Assembly: GCF_023656565.1 (NCBI RefSeq)
Contig: NZ_JAMOKG010000002.1
Location: forward strand, 1,494,030-1,558,029
DNA from: Flavobacterium tyrosinilyticum
GTDB lineage: Bacteria; Bacteroidota; Bacteroidia; Flavobacteriales; Flavobacteriaceae
Direction of reading: 5' to 3'
DNA length: 64,000 nt
Program-made: the position numbers and the translations under genes
Shown: in pieces, positions 51,478-62,932 of the stretch
How the letters are laid out: each line of letters opens with the position of its first letter
Position numbering within the stretch: the first letter of the stretch is position 1
Notes under the pieces: model-generated
What the model was told of the DNA's origin: nothing
The model's input: only the letters and a program-made list of their open reading frames with translations
Database searches by the model: none

Positions 51478-52323
51478 ATGAAAAACCGAGAATTCAGCCT
51501 TCCTCCTGTTCCAGCAGTATTATTAGCTATTATTAGTGTTCAATGTGGGGCTGCAATTGCCAAAACACTATTTCCTACAATCGGCGCAGCTGGTACGGCA
51601 TCTATGCGTATTGGTATTTCGGCGTTAATTTTATTATTGGCTTACAGACCAAATCTAAAATCGATAACTCCGCAACAATGGAAAATTGTAATTCCATATG
51701 GCTTGTCGTTAGGAGCCATGAATTTAATTTTTTACCTCGCAATAGAAAAAATTCCAATTGGCCTGGCCGTAACTTTAGAGTTTGTTGGTCCTTTAATACT
51801 CGCAATCGCAGGTTCAAAACGTTTGGTTGATTATTGTTGGGTAATGCTGGCAGCAATTGGCATTTTATTAATTGCACCATGGACAAACGATCGCTTAGAT
51901 CCTATCGGAATTATATGCGCACTTCTCGCTGGAGCATTCTGGAGTGCTTATATTGTTTTAGGAGGTAAAATTTCGAAAATAATGAACGATGGAGATGCCG
52001 TTACAACCGGAATGCTGTTTGCGGCGATTTTAGTCTTGCCTTTTGGTTTTCTAGAAAGCGGATTAAACAATCTTACTCCAAAATTATTCGGAATGGGTGT
52101 TGCTCTTGCGCTTTTGTCTAGTGCAATTCCGTTTACTTTAGAAATGAAGGCTTTAGGAAAACTTCCACCCCGCACTTTTAGCATATTAATGAGTCTAGAA
52201 CCAGCAGCAGCTTCTATTTGCGCTTTTATATTTCTTCAAGAAAATTTAAACTTCTATGAAATTCTAGCTGTAGTTTGCGTTATAATTGCTTCTGCAGGAA
52301 GTACATTAACCGCTAAAAAATAA
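51478..52323 (+). CDS. EamA/DMT-superfamily exporter (RhtA-like)
   Basis: The 281-residue protein has ten membrane segments arranged as two EamA repeats. The signatures are GAAGTASMRIGISALILL, YGLSLGAMNLIFYLAIEKIPIGLAVTLEFVGPLILA (diagnostic of RhtA-type threonine/homoserine exporters) and ALLSSAIPFTLEMKALGKLPPRTFSILMSLEPAAASICAF. Amino-acid export is probable but the exact substrate is not shown. It is a single gene with a palindrome downstream. Confidence 0.9.
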   Translation: MKNREFSLPPVPAVLLAIISVQCGAAIAKTLFPTIGAAGTASMRIGISALILLLAYRPNLKSITPQQWKIVIPYGLSLGAMNLIFYLAIEKIPIGLAVTLEFVGPLILAIAGSKRLVDYCWVMLAAIGILLIAPWTNDRLDPIGIICALLAGAFWSAYIVLGGKISKIMNDGDAVTTGMLFAAILVLPFGFLESGLNNLTPKLFGMGVALALLSSAIPFTLEMKALGKLPPRTFSILMSLEPAAASICAFIFLQENLNFYEILAVVCVIIASAGSTLTAKK

Positions 52324-52346
52324 TTTTGGAAAAATCTCAAAATAAA

Positions 52347-52384
52347 AATTCCAAATCCCAATTTAAGCTTGGAATTTGGAATTT
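52347..52384. terminator. AATTCC-type palindrome acting as bidirectional terminator
   Basis: AAATTCCAAATCCCAA / TTGGAATTTGGAATTT with T and A tracts, between convergent genes. The same palindrome family lies at 7881-7930 and 8076-8114. Confidence 0.7.
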
Positions 52385-52408
52385 CTTTTTTTGGGAATTT
52401 GAAACTAA

Positions 52409-52963
52409 TTATTTTTTTGGAAGCAAAACAGCATCTATTACATGAATTACACCATTTGACTGATTAACATCTGCAATGGTTACTTTTGCTTTACTGCCAT
52501 TTTCGTCAGTAATATATAGGTCTTTGCCTTTCATCCATGCTGTAAGAGTTCCACCGCTTACTGTTTTAATTGTAGCTTTCCCTTTTCCGTCTTTTATTGC
52601 TTTTGCAATATCAGCAGAACTCCATTTTCCCGCTGCTACATGATAAGTCAGAATATTTTGAAGCATTTTTTTATTCTCTGGTTTTAATAACGTCTCTACA
52701 GTTCCTTTTGGCAATTTATCAAAAGCGGCATTAGTTGGAGCAAAAACAGTAAACGGACCTGCCCCTTTTAATGTTTCAACTAAATCGGCTGCCTTTACTG
52801 CGGCTACTAATGTGGTATGATCTTTTGAATTAACAGCATTTTCGATAATATTTTTATTCGGATACATCGCTGCTCCACCAACCATTACTGATTTTTGCGC
52901 ATTTGATGTAAATGCAAATCCTAAAGCTAAAACTGCAAGAGCTAAAAATTTTCTAGTTTTCAT
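52409..52963 (-). CDS. Secreted fasciclin (FAS1) domain protein
   Basis: The 184-residue protein has a signal peptide (MKTRKFLALAVLALGFAFTSNAQ) and a single FAS1 domain: IIENAVNSKDHTTLVAAVKAADLVETLKGAGPFTVFAPTNAAFDKL, then LTYHVAAGKW and ADVNQSNGVIHVIDAVLLP, the two conserved FAS1 boxes. FAS1 proteins mediate adhesion or protein contacts at the surface. It is a single gene. Confidence 0.93.
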   Translation of the reverse strand: MKTRKFLALAVLALGFAFTSNAQKSVMVGGAAMYPNKNIIENAVNSKDHTTLVAAVKAADLVETLKGAGPFTVFAPTNAAFDKLPKGTVETLLKPENKKMLQNILTYHVAAGKWSSADIAKAIKDGKGKATIKTVSGGTLTAWMKGKDLYITDENGSKAKVTIADVNQSNGVIHVIDAVLLPKK

Positions 52964-53175
52964 ATTTATTGTTTTTAAGTTATAAATTCATTTACGTCGA
53001 TATATTTGTTTTGGTTTTAATAAAAATGAAAATAATTAAAACTAATATTGGAAAATCATCAATTTACACTGAGAAACAAGCTTTTAATGCAAATAAAAGT
53101 TTTGATTATTTTTAATACCTTAATAGTTTTTGCTTTATTTTTATCGTTAAATTTAAATTCCAAAACCTATTTACT

Positions 53176-53704
53176 ATGAAAAATTTACCTCAAAAAGTTA
53201 GAAGTAGAAAAGTAAATTCTAGAGTAGATTTAACTGCAATGGTCAGCGTATCTTTTTTGCTGATCATTTTTTTTTATGGTCACAATAGAATTACGAAAAA
53301 ACAAAGCTATGGCTTTAAGTCTGCCAGATTATGGTAATATTGCATGTAAATGGACAGGTGGCTGTGGAGAAAACCGATCTTATACAATTTTACTGGGAGA
53401 TGATAATAAATTAGTTTCTTATATGGGATTACTAGAAGTGCCCAAAGTTGCTCCTAAAAAGTTTGGATATGGAAAGGATGGAATAAGACAAGAGCTTTTA
53501 AAGCAAAATAAAAACATGCTTAATTATTCTGCTCAATTAGGAAGACCAGGACGAGGAATGGTTGTTATTATTAAACCAAGTAAAAAAAGCAATTTTAAGA
53601 ATTTAGTTGATATTTTGGATGAAATGGCAATTGCAGATATAAGTACATATGCAATTGTAAATGATTTTACACCAGAAGAATCTAAATTATTAGCTTTAGA
53701 ATAA
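53176..53704 (+). pseudogene. exbD: ExbD/TolR-like gene split by a +1 frameshift
   Basis: The frame starting at ATG 53176 encodes the ExbD N-terminus (KVNSRVDLTAMVSVSFLLII) and then leaves frame in a run of nine T at 53267-53275. With eight T it would continue directly into the frame from 53276 (FFMVTIELRKNKAM...), which carries the rest of an ExbD periplasmic domain (GRGMVVIIKPSKKSNFKNLVDILDEM). The joined protein would be about 175 residues, near the family norm. ExbD works with ExbB and TonB in energy transfer, but no exbB is adjacent. It may be a true mutation, phase variation, slippage, or a sequencing error. Confidence 0.8.
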
Positions 53705-53707
53705 TTA

Positions 53708-53741
53708 AAAAAAAAAGAGGACGTTAACATCCTCTTTTTTT
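53708..53741 (+). terminator. Terminator after the exbD-like gene
   Basis: Arms AAAAGAGGA / TCCTCTTTT around CGTTAACA with A/T runs. It can also serve the convergent gene. Confidence 0.8.
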
Positions 53742-53794
53742 GTTTTAAATTTTATGCCTTTTAAAAGCATTCAACATTTCTTTATATTAATTAA

Positions 53795-56011
<2,217 letters not shown>

Positions 56012-56490
56012 TTTTTTTTAAATTTAATTAGCATTAATAAAACCCCCAACATTTCACAAGTTGTTAATTATGAATTGATTAATATTTTTTGTTGGATTTT
56101 TTACATTGCAAATTTCCTTCTAAACTGAATTTTGTTGTCCCCCTAAAAGTTTTTATTTTAATACTTTAAGACATTTCTATACACCTACTAACGTGTTAAA
56201 AAACAGTATTTTACAATAAATTAAAGATTTATTGAGTGAAATATATCTAAAGTATTTTTTAATTTTAATTTTAGTATCTAATGTATATAAAAAGCTTTGA
56301 AGTTAAGGAGAAGGTATTAATTATAAAAACAAGTCTAAATCTTGGTAAACTTTATATAAGGCAAAAGATATTACAATAGCTCTACTCATTAGAAATTAAT
56401 ACAACTCTTGCGATTGTTAAAAGTGAGGTTCAATAATATGGAAGAAAAAAAGCAGAAAAAAAAGTCCCACATTGCTGTGGGACTTTCTAT
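56012..56490. other. A+T-rich interval between two minus-strand surface genes
   Basis: No gene is visible. It should carry the promoter of the collagen-like gene, though no clear consensus is seen, and it holds the terminator of the LRR gene at 56463-56484. Confidence 0.6.
56463..56484 (-). terminator. Terminator of the LRR gene, repeated at 60727
   Basis: AGTCCCAC / GTGGGACT with loop ATTGCT and a preceding A run. The same sequence, including flanking A tract, lies after rpsA. Confidence 0.85.
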
Positions 56491-59400
56491 TTAAATCTTA
56501 ATGAATTTCATACTTGAACTTCCTTTATCTGATTTTACTCTTATAAAATAGTTACCCGTTTTTAGCTTAGAAATATCAATATTTGAAGTTGTTTTTGCGT
56601 TTGGAATGGCTATTATTAATTGCCCTAAAATATCATAAATCTCAAAAGATTGTATCGCTATATTGTCATTTTGAGCAATATTTAAAATTTGATCTGATGG
56701 ATTTGGATATAAAATTAAGTATCTCGAAAAATTAAAATCTTGAGTTGAAAGAGTACTAGTTTTAAATGTTGACGTCGCTTTATTGGTCAGAATTGGGAAA
56801 TTATAATCAAAATAAATATTTGCATCATTAGTAAACGAATCCCCAACTTTTAATGTAGGTTTTGTTTTTATTTTAAAAGCAATATATCCATCGTTATTAG
56901 TATCATCAAAAGGAAGATTAATATTTTCAAAAATAAATTCAACTTTATTTCCTTCCGAAATTTTAGTTACAAAAGAATGGCTTGAACTCGTTGGTATTAA
57001 GGTTGAAATATCAAATTTATTCAAATCTATCATATCTTTAACCACAATATTTTGTGCCGGATATGTTCCAGTATTTTCAAAACGAATCATGTAATGAACA
57101 TATTCTCCTATTAAACTTGGTGTAATTACAGAGCCCTCTAAACAAGTTTTGTCATTTGGATCATAAGAACCTACAACAACCTGGCTTAAGGTGAATGCAT
57201 TGTCCAATGGTAACTCATCTACTCCATCTGACTTTATTGTACCCGTAAAACTTAAGGTATCTCCATTATTGATCGCAGGTATTTCGGTTGGAGAATTTAC
57301 ATTGAAAGTGAAAACTATTTCTTTGCTTTCAAATGGTTTTAAGTTATTAAAATTCCATGTTAGTTTATTGTTTACCTGAGTTGAAGTTGCGGGCGTTGAC
57401 TGAATTAAATCCAAAACGCCGTCATTAAAAGCTAAATCGATCGATCCAGACTGCGCGACATTCCCTTTATTTTTATAAACAACTTTGTACTTCGTATCAA
57501 ATCCTGGTCTTGCTTCTTCTAAAGGAATTAGAACTATTTCTAAATCTTTACGAATCCCATTAGGCACCAAACAAAAATCTTGTAATATAGGTGTTGTTTG
57601 AGAATCAATTTTGACATTTAAACTTGAAGGAGAAATTGTAAAATAATCAGCACATTCTAATTTTGGTACAACCTCAAAATTACCCTCTTGAATTGGGAAA
57701 GTGTAAAACCCGGTATCATCAGATATTACAGCTCCTTCAGTTGAACTGCTTTTAATTTGAAATTTAAGATTTGGAACATTCAGATCAGAAATTTCGCAAC
57801 CATTATTATTAGCATCTAAACGGGTATTTCCTTTCATAAAAGCGTAAGTGCCATTTGGAGTAAAACTGCAATATGAATTTACGTGGCAGTTAAAATACCC
57901 TAAACGATATACCTCATTCTGAAAAGTTTTAACCCTGCTCTCATCAACACAAATGTATTTTAAATTAGGATTGCTACTTATATAAAAACTTATATAGACA
58001 TCTTTATTTAAATTGCTCAAAAACAAAGAAGTTAACTGTTCATTTTGAACACAATTAAAACTTGAAAGCTTTGTCAAATTATTTAAATCTAGTATGGTAA
58101 ATTTGTTTCTTAAACACGTTAAATAATTAATATTAGGACTTCCAGAAACATCCAACTCATCCAATAAGTTATCAGAACAATTAAGCTGTATCAGATTATT
58201 TAGATTGGTAACATTGATATTCTTAATTTCATTATATGAAAAATCAAGCTTTTCTAATTTTCTAAAATCTGAAGCATGTAAACTCGTTAATTTATTTTTA
58301 GTACATCGAAGTTCAATCAAATTGGCTAGTCCTTGAATATCTAGATTTGTAAGTTTGTTTTCACTACAATCTAAAAATTCTAAACTTTTTATATTTTTAA
58401 GATCTAAAGAACTAACTGAATTGTTAAACAGCTCAATTCTCTTTAGCAATGGCAAACTAGAAAAAGTAACCTCTGTCAAACTATTGGATCGTCCGACAAT
58501 TACCTCCTTGAGGTTTGGGTAATTTGAAATATCTAAGTTTGTTAAAGCTGTAGAGATTAACGATAGTTTAGCCAGCTTTGGACAATCTGCATATTTAAGA
58601 GAATGAAAACCATTATAAGCAACATAAATCTCTTCTATCTTGCTGCATCCTGTTACATCTAAAGTTTCCAAACTAGAATTATTATCATAATACACTCCTC
58701 TTATATCTATGCATCCGCTCAAATCTAATTTTTTTGTTCTTATCGTGTAAGCGTTTAATTTCTTACATCCAGATGCATTAACACTTTCTAACGGAATAGT
58801 ATTCAGTCCCGTAAAAGTGGTAAGGTTTGAAGAATTTGATACATCAACATGCGATACAGTACTGGTTCCTAAATACAGATCGGTTAAAGCGGGAAGAATT
58901 CTTAAATCGAGTACATTTAAAAAAGTTACATACTCAAAGAAAACAGAGCTTAATACTGGATTATTATTAAAAACCATTTTATCAATACTTGCAGAAGTTA
59001 CCTTAAATGAATTTAGCTTACTGCAATTTGTAACGTCTATATTATCTATTATTCTTGATTTAACTTCACAGGTCAATAAATTAGAGCAGTTTCCCAAATT
59101 CAAATTTACATTACCGTAAGGAGTGTACGTAACGTTTGTTAAATAAAAGTATTTTAGTCCTGTACAGTCACTTAAATTAATTAGCTCTAAAGGATTGCTA
59201 ATGGATAGATTTTCCAATAATACACAGCCAGAAGCATTTAGACTCTTTAAAACTGAATTACCCACGCCAAATTCAAATATTTTAAGTTTACTTAAATTAC
59301 TCACATCTAAACTGGCAAGTTTATTATTTGTACAGTCAAATTCTTCGAGATTGACAGCTTGCTTTATAGCAATATCGGTTAAAAGATTATTAGAACAGTT

Positions 59401-60630
59401 TAACTTTTTTAAACTGGTAACTCCTGTAGTATTAATAGTTGCGAGTTTATTACCGCTACATTGCAAACTTACAAGGTCACTAAACCCAGATAGATTTAGG
59501 CTAGTCAATAAATTTGCATTACAGCTAAGCTCCTGAATCTTTTTCCCTGAAAAAGATAAAGTGCTTAAGCGATTATTTCCAACAGCTACTTTTTCAAGAT
59601 TAATACAATTAGTTAAATCCAATTCTTTTAAAAGATTATTACTAACTGTCAATATTTTCAAATTTGAACAATCTAGCAAATTAAGCTTTTCCAAACTAGT
59701 TCTACCGTAAACTAGGCTTGTAAGAGCAGAACAATACGACAAATCCATCTCAACAGCTCCAAAATTTGCCATCTTAATATCTGTTAGGCTTTTACAATTC
59801 TTAAGGTTTAAAGTAAGAGCATATCCACCAACCTCCATCCCTGACAATTTGCTTAATTTAATACAATTTTCAGCATTCAGATTCGTAATCTGGCTATTAG
59901 CCACAGCCAATTCCTCTAAACTAGTACAGCCTGAAATAGTAGCACTCGTTAGTTTGTGATCCATTAGGCTTATATACTTTAAGCTTGTACAATTTGAAGT
60001 ATTAAGAATAGTTAAAGGATTGCCATAAAAGGTTGCGTTTACTAATTTACTTAAGTTTGAAATATCTAAATTTTGAATATAATTACTTTCTAAACTCAAA
60101 CTTTCAAGATCTTTAAAAGATTTAACATTGAGAACAGTTAATTTATTCTTAGCAATTGAAAGATTTTTTAATCCTGTTAGAAGTGTCAAATCTAATGAAG
60201 TAAGTAAATTGTTACTGCACTCTAAAATTTCAATTTTGGATAATCCCGTTAAATTTAAAGAAGTAATTGAGTTGTTTGCGCATCGGAGTGTTTTAAGATC
60301 TTTTAGTTCTGAAACGTTCAAACTAGATAAGTAACATGAGTTAACGTCTAGCTCTGTAAGATTGACAAACTTTAAAATTCCGGTAAGATCTCTAACGTTA
60401 GAAGAATTAATTTTTAAGGATACAATTGGAAGAAGCTCAGATTCTTCAATTTGATTGTTTTCATTAGCATCAACTTTTAAATAATTTCCATTAACATCTT
60501 TTGCAACGGAAAAATCTGTACCAGATTTGAGCAAAGATTCTCGAAAATAAAGATCTGGAAAGGTTACAACTTGGGCATTTAAACCATTAAAAAAGCAAAA
60601 AGATAAAATTAAAAAGTAGAATTTCTTCAT
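56491..60630 (-). CDS. Giant leucine-rich-repeat surface protein, T9SS substrate
   Basis: The start at ATG 60628-60630 gives a signal peptide (MKKFYFLILSFCFFNGLNAQ) and agrees with the promoter position. The 1379-residue protein has about 35-40 leucine-rich repeats of 20-23 residues from about 65 to 930 (pattern LxxLxCxxNxLTxLDVSxLxxL). A calcium-type loop (GNTRLDANNNGCEISD) follows. Then come a DUF11/DUF7619-type region with GSYDPNDKTCLEGSVITP and YMIRFENTGTYPAQNIVVKD, and a C-terminal type A T9SS sorting domain (LYPNPSDQILNI, IYDILGQLI, LKTGNYFIRVKSD). It should be secreted by T9SS and anchored at the surface as an adhesin or binding protein. Confidence 0.92.
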   Translation of the reverse strand: MKKFYFLILSFCFFNGLNAQVVTFPDLYFRESLLKSGTDFSVAKDVNGNYLKVDANENNQIEESELLPIVSLKINSSNVRDLTGILKFVNLTELDVNSCYLSSLNVSELKDLKTLRCANNSITSLNLTGLSKIEILECSNNLLTSLDLTLLTGLKNLSIAKNKLTVLNVKSFKDLESLSLESNYIQNLDISNLSKLVNATFYGNPLTILNTSNCTSLKYISLMDHKLTSATISGCTSLEELAVANSQITNLNAENCIKLSKLSGMEVGGYALTLNLKNCKSLTDIKMANFGAVEMDLSYCSALTSLVYGRTSLEKLNLLDCSNLKILTVSNNLLKELDLTNCINLEKVAVGNNRLSTLSFSGKKIQELSCNANLLTSLNLSGFSDLVSLQCSGNKLATINTTGVTSLKKLNCSNNLLTDIAIKQAVNLEEFDCTNNKLASLDVSNLSKLKIFEFGVGNSVLKSLNASGCVLLENLSISNPLELINLSDCTGLKYFYLTNVTYTPYGNVNLNLGNCSNLLTCEVKSRIIDNIDVTNCSKLNSFKVTSASIDKMVFNNNPVLSSVFFEYVTFLNVLDLRILPALTDLYLGTSTVSHVDVSNSSNLTTFTGLNTIPLESVNASGCKKLNAYTIRTKKLDLSGCIDIRGVYYDNNSSLETLDVTGCSKIEEIYVAYNGFHSLKYADCPKLAKLSLISTALTNLDISNYPNLKEVIVGRSNSLTEVTFSSLPLLKRIELFNNSVSSLDLKNIKSLEFLDCSENKLTNLDIQGLANLIELRCTKNKLTSLHASDFRKLEKLDFSYNEIKNINVTNLNNLIQLNCSDNLLDELDVSGSPNINYLTCLRNKFTILDLNNLTKLSSFNCVQNEQLTSLFLSNLNKDVYISFYISSNPNLKYICVDESRVKTFQNEVYRLGYFNCHVNSYCSFTPNGTYAFMKGNTRLDANNNGCEISDLNVPNLKFQIKSSSTEGAVISDDTGFYTFPIQEGNFEVVPKLECADYFTISPSSLNVKIDSQTTPILQDFCLVPNGIRKDLEIVLIPLEEARPGFDTKYKVVYKNKGNVAQSGSIDLAFNDGVLDLIQSTPATSTQVNNKLTWNFNNLKPFESKEIVFTFNVNSPTEIPAINNGDTLSFTGTIKSDGVDELPLDNAFTLSQVVVGSYDPNDKTCLEGSVITPSLIGEYVHYMIRFENTGTYPAQNIVVKDMIDLNKFDISTLIPTSSSHSFVTKISEGNKVEFIFENINLPFDDTNNDGYIAFKIKTKPTLKVGDSFTNDANIYFDYNFPILTNKATSTFKTSTLSTQDFNFSRYLILYPNPSDQILNIAQNDNIAIQSFEIYDILGQLIIAIPNAKTTSNIDISKLKTGNYFIRVKSDKGSSSMKFIKI

Positions 60631-60646
60631 ATGTGGTATTTTCATA

Positions 60647-60676
60647 CAAAAGTAACTTTTTAACAGAATAACACAA
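60647..60676 (-). promoter_or_regulatory. Promoter of the LRR gene
   Basis: On the minus strand TTG (60674-60676), a 19-nt spacer and TACTTTTG (60647-60654) match the -33/-7 consensus. The transcript would begin near 60640, after the alternative ATG at 60645. Confidence 0.7.
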
Positions 60677-60726
60677 CTTTATTTGTTAAAATCTTCTAAA
60701 CAATATAAAGTTAAGACATAAAAAAA

Positions 60727-60747
60727 AGTCCCACATTGCTGTGGGAC
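60727..60747 (-). terminator. Terminator of rpsA
   Basis: AGTCCCAC-ATTGCT-GTGGGAC with flanking A tract, 25 bp beyond the rpsA stop and nearly identical to 56463-56484. Confidence 0.85.
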
Positions 60748-60772
60748 CTCTTATTTATAAAAAAGCTAAGAA

Positions 60773-62551
60773 TTATTTTTTCTCAGTTTTTTCCATTTTA
60801 GCTTTTAATGCAGCTAATACATCATTGTTATCTCCTAAAGTTGCAGCTGGTGCATTTGTAGAAGATGCAGATGAAGTATTTTCAGTTGCAGCTTTCACGT
60901 TTTTCTCTTCTTCTTCTCTGAAGATAGCAGTGTGAGAAGCAACTACTCTTTTGAATTCTTTGTTGAATTCAATTACTTTGAAATCAGCAGTATCACCTTT
61001 TTTCAATTTCTTTCCGTCTTCTTTTTCAAGGTGACGAGTAGGAATGAAAGCAACGATATCATCTCCGAATTCTACAGTAGCTCCTTTGTCAACGATTTCA
61101 GAAATCTCACCGTTGTGGATAGTTCCTACAGCGAAAGAATCTTCGTATTGATCCCAAGGATTAGCAGTAGTTTGTTTGTGACCTAAAGATAATTTACGTC
61201 CTTCAACATCTAATTCTAATACAACAACATCAAGTTTTTCACCAACGTTTACAAACTCAGATGGGTGTTTGATTTTCTTAGTCCAAGATAAGTCAGAGAT
61301 GTAGATTAATCCATCAATTCCTTCTTCTAGTTCTACGAAAATACCAAAGTTTGTAAAGTTTCTAACGATACCTGTATGTTTAGAACCTACTGGGTATTTA
61401 GAAGTAATGTCAGTCCATGGATCTTGAGTCAATTGTTTGATACCTAATGACATCTTACGATCATCTCTGTCAAGAGTTAAGATAACTGCTTCAACAACAT
61501 CTCCAACTTTCACGAAGTCCTGAGCAGAACGTAAGTGAGTTGACCATGACATTTCAGAAACGTGGATTAAACCTTCAACACCTTCAGCAACTTCGATGAA
61601 AGCACCGTAATCAGCGATTACAACTACTTTACCTTTAACTTTGTCACCAACAGTTAAGTTAGCATCTAAAGCATCCCATGGGTGAGCGTTTAATTGTTTC
61701 AATCCTAATTGAATTCTTGTTTTCTCATCATCGAAATCAAGGATTACAACGTTTAATTTTTGGTCTAATTCAAGAACTTCACTTGGGTGGTTAATTCTAC
61801 TCCAAGAAAGGTCAGTAATGTGAATTAATCCGTCAACACCACCTAAGTCAATGAACACACCATAAGAAGTGATGTTTTTAACAACACCTTCTAATACTTG
61901 TCCTTTTTGTAATTGACCGATGATCTCTTTTTTCTGTACTTCAATATCAGCCTCGATAAGCGCTTTATGAGATACAACAACGTTTTTGAATTCGTGGTTG
62001 ATTTTTACCACTTTGAATTCCATCATTTTGTTTACATATACATCGTAGTCTCTAATTGGCTTAACGTCAATTTGAGATCCAGGTAAGAACGCTTCGATTC
62101 CGAAAACGTCAACAATCATACCTCCTTTAGTTCTACATTTAACAAAACCGTTAACGATTTCTCCAGTTTCATTAGCTGCAATAACTCTATCCCAAGATTT
62201 GATAGTACGTGCTTTTCTGTGAGATAATACTAATTGACCTGTTTTGTCCTCACGGATGTCAATTAATACTTCTACTTTGTCACCTACTTTTAAGTTTGGG
62301 TTGTAACGGAATTCATTTAAAGAAATAACACCTTCAGATTTAGCATTGATATCAACGATAACGTCTCTATCTGTAATTCTAACAACAACTCCTTCAACTA
62401 CTTCTTCTTGATCTGTAGCGATGAAAGTTTTAGATACTAGTTCTTCAAACTCTTGTAAGTTTTTTTCATCTACTGCATCAATTCCTTCTTGGAAGTTATG
62501 CCAGTTAAAATTTGCTAAAAACTCTTCTTGTGATTTTAATTGTTCAGACAT
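60773..62551 (-). CDS. rpsA: 30S ribosomal protein S1
   Basis: The 592-residue protein has six S1 domains (about 50-115, 130-200, 215-285, 300-370, 390-455 and 475-540). The later domains show the typical GVFIDLGGVDGLIHITDLSW and GAFIEVAEGVEGLIHVSEMSW signatures. An acidic N-terminal extension and an Ala/Ser/Thr-rich C-terminal tail are present. S1 binds mRNA on the 30S subunit; in Bacteroidota, which lack Shine-Dalgarno use, it may be especially important. It is transcribed alone from a consensus promoter with a 115-nt leader. Confidence 0.97.
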   Translation of the reverse strand: MSEQLKSQEEFLANFNWHNFQEGIDAVDEKNLQEFEELVSKTFIATDQEEVVEGVVVRITDRDVIVDINAKSEGVISLNEFRYNPNLKVGDKVEVLIDIREDKTGQLVLSHRKARTIKSWDRVIAANETGEIVNGFVKCRTKGGMIVDVFGIEAFLPGSQIDVKPIRDYDVYVNKMMEFKVVKINHEFKNVVVSHKALIEADIEVQKKEIIGQLQKGQVLEGVVKNITSYGVFIDLGGVDGLIHITDLSWSRINHPSEVLELDQKLNVVILDFDDEKTRIQLGLKQLNAHPWDALDANLTVGDKVKGKVVVIADYGAFIEVAEGVEGLIHVSEMSWSTHLRSAQDFVKVGDVVEAVILTLDRDDRKMSLGIKQLTQDPWTDITSKYPVGSKHTGIVRNFTNFGIFVELEEGIDGLIYISDLSWTKKIKHPSEFVNVGEKLDVVVLELDVEGRKLSLGHKQTTANPWDQYEDSFAVGTIHNGEISEIVDKGATVEFGDDIVAFIPTRHLEKEDGKKLKKGDTADFKVIEFNKEFKRVVASHTAIFREEEEKNVKAATENTSSASSTNAPAATLGDNNDVLAALKAKMEKTEKK

Positions 62552-62670
62552 GCTGATAAAAAAATTTGTATTCTGTTTTTCTCGAGTTTCTCTATGCGAT
62601 AGAAAATACAGAAGTTGTTTTACATAAATGGTTGATTCCTAATGGAAACTCTTCTCTGCCAAAAGGACTG

Positions 62671-62700
62671 CAAAATTAATACATTTTTCTGAATTAACAA
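62671..62700 (-). promoter_or_regulatory. Promoter of rpsA
   Basis: On the minus strand TTG (62698-62700), a 19-nt spacer and TAATTTTG (62671-62678) match the Bacteroidota consensus. Confidence 0.75.
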
Positions 62701-62768
62701 AACAAAACCGATATGATTATCAGTCAATTGTTTAAGAAGCAGAACAATTTATGTTTTTAAGACGTTTA

Positions 62769-62839
62769 GTCCCGCTATCCGTTGCAATCTTTTGTGCCGA
62801 ACCCCGTCACAAAAGGATTTCCACTTCTATCGGGGCTAA
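62769..62839 (-). repeat. Structured Flavobacterium repeat element, copy C
   Basis: Reverse orientation relative to copies A and B. Read on the minus strand it has TAGCCCCGATAGAAGTGG, ATCC, a stem CTTTTGTG.C / G.CACAAAAG and AACGGATAGCGGGACTAA. Confidence 0.7.
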
Positions 62840-62932
62840 GTTAGAACTTTTTGTTTTTCATAAGATCTTTAGAAACGAAACGTGACAGGTTTAAAAACAT
62901 TAATTATACTCCAAAAGAACAAAATACTTCTA

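Larger units (their letters stand above)
62552..62932. other. rpsA leader and upstream intergenic region
   Basis: It contains the ~115-nt untranslated leader of rpsA, its promoter, and one copy of the structured Flavobacterium repeat (62769-62839). No gene is seen. Confidence 0.75.
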
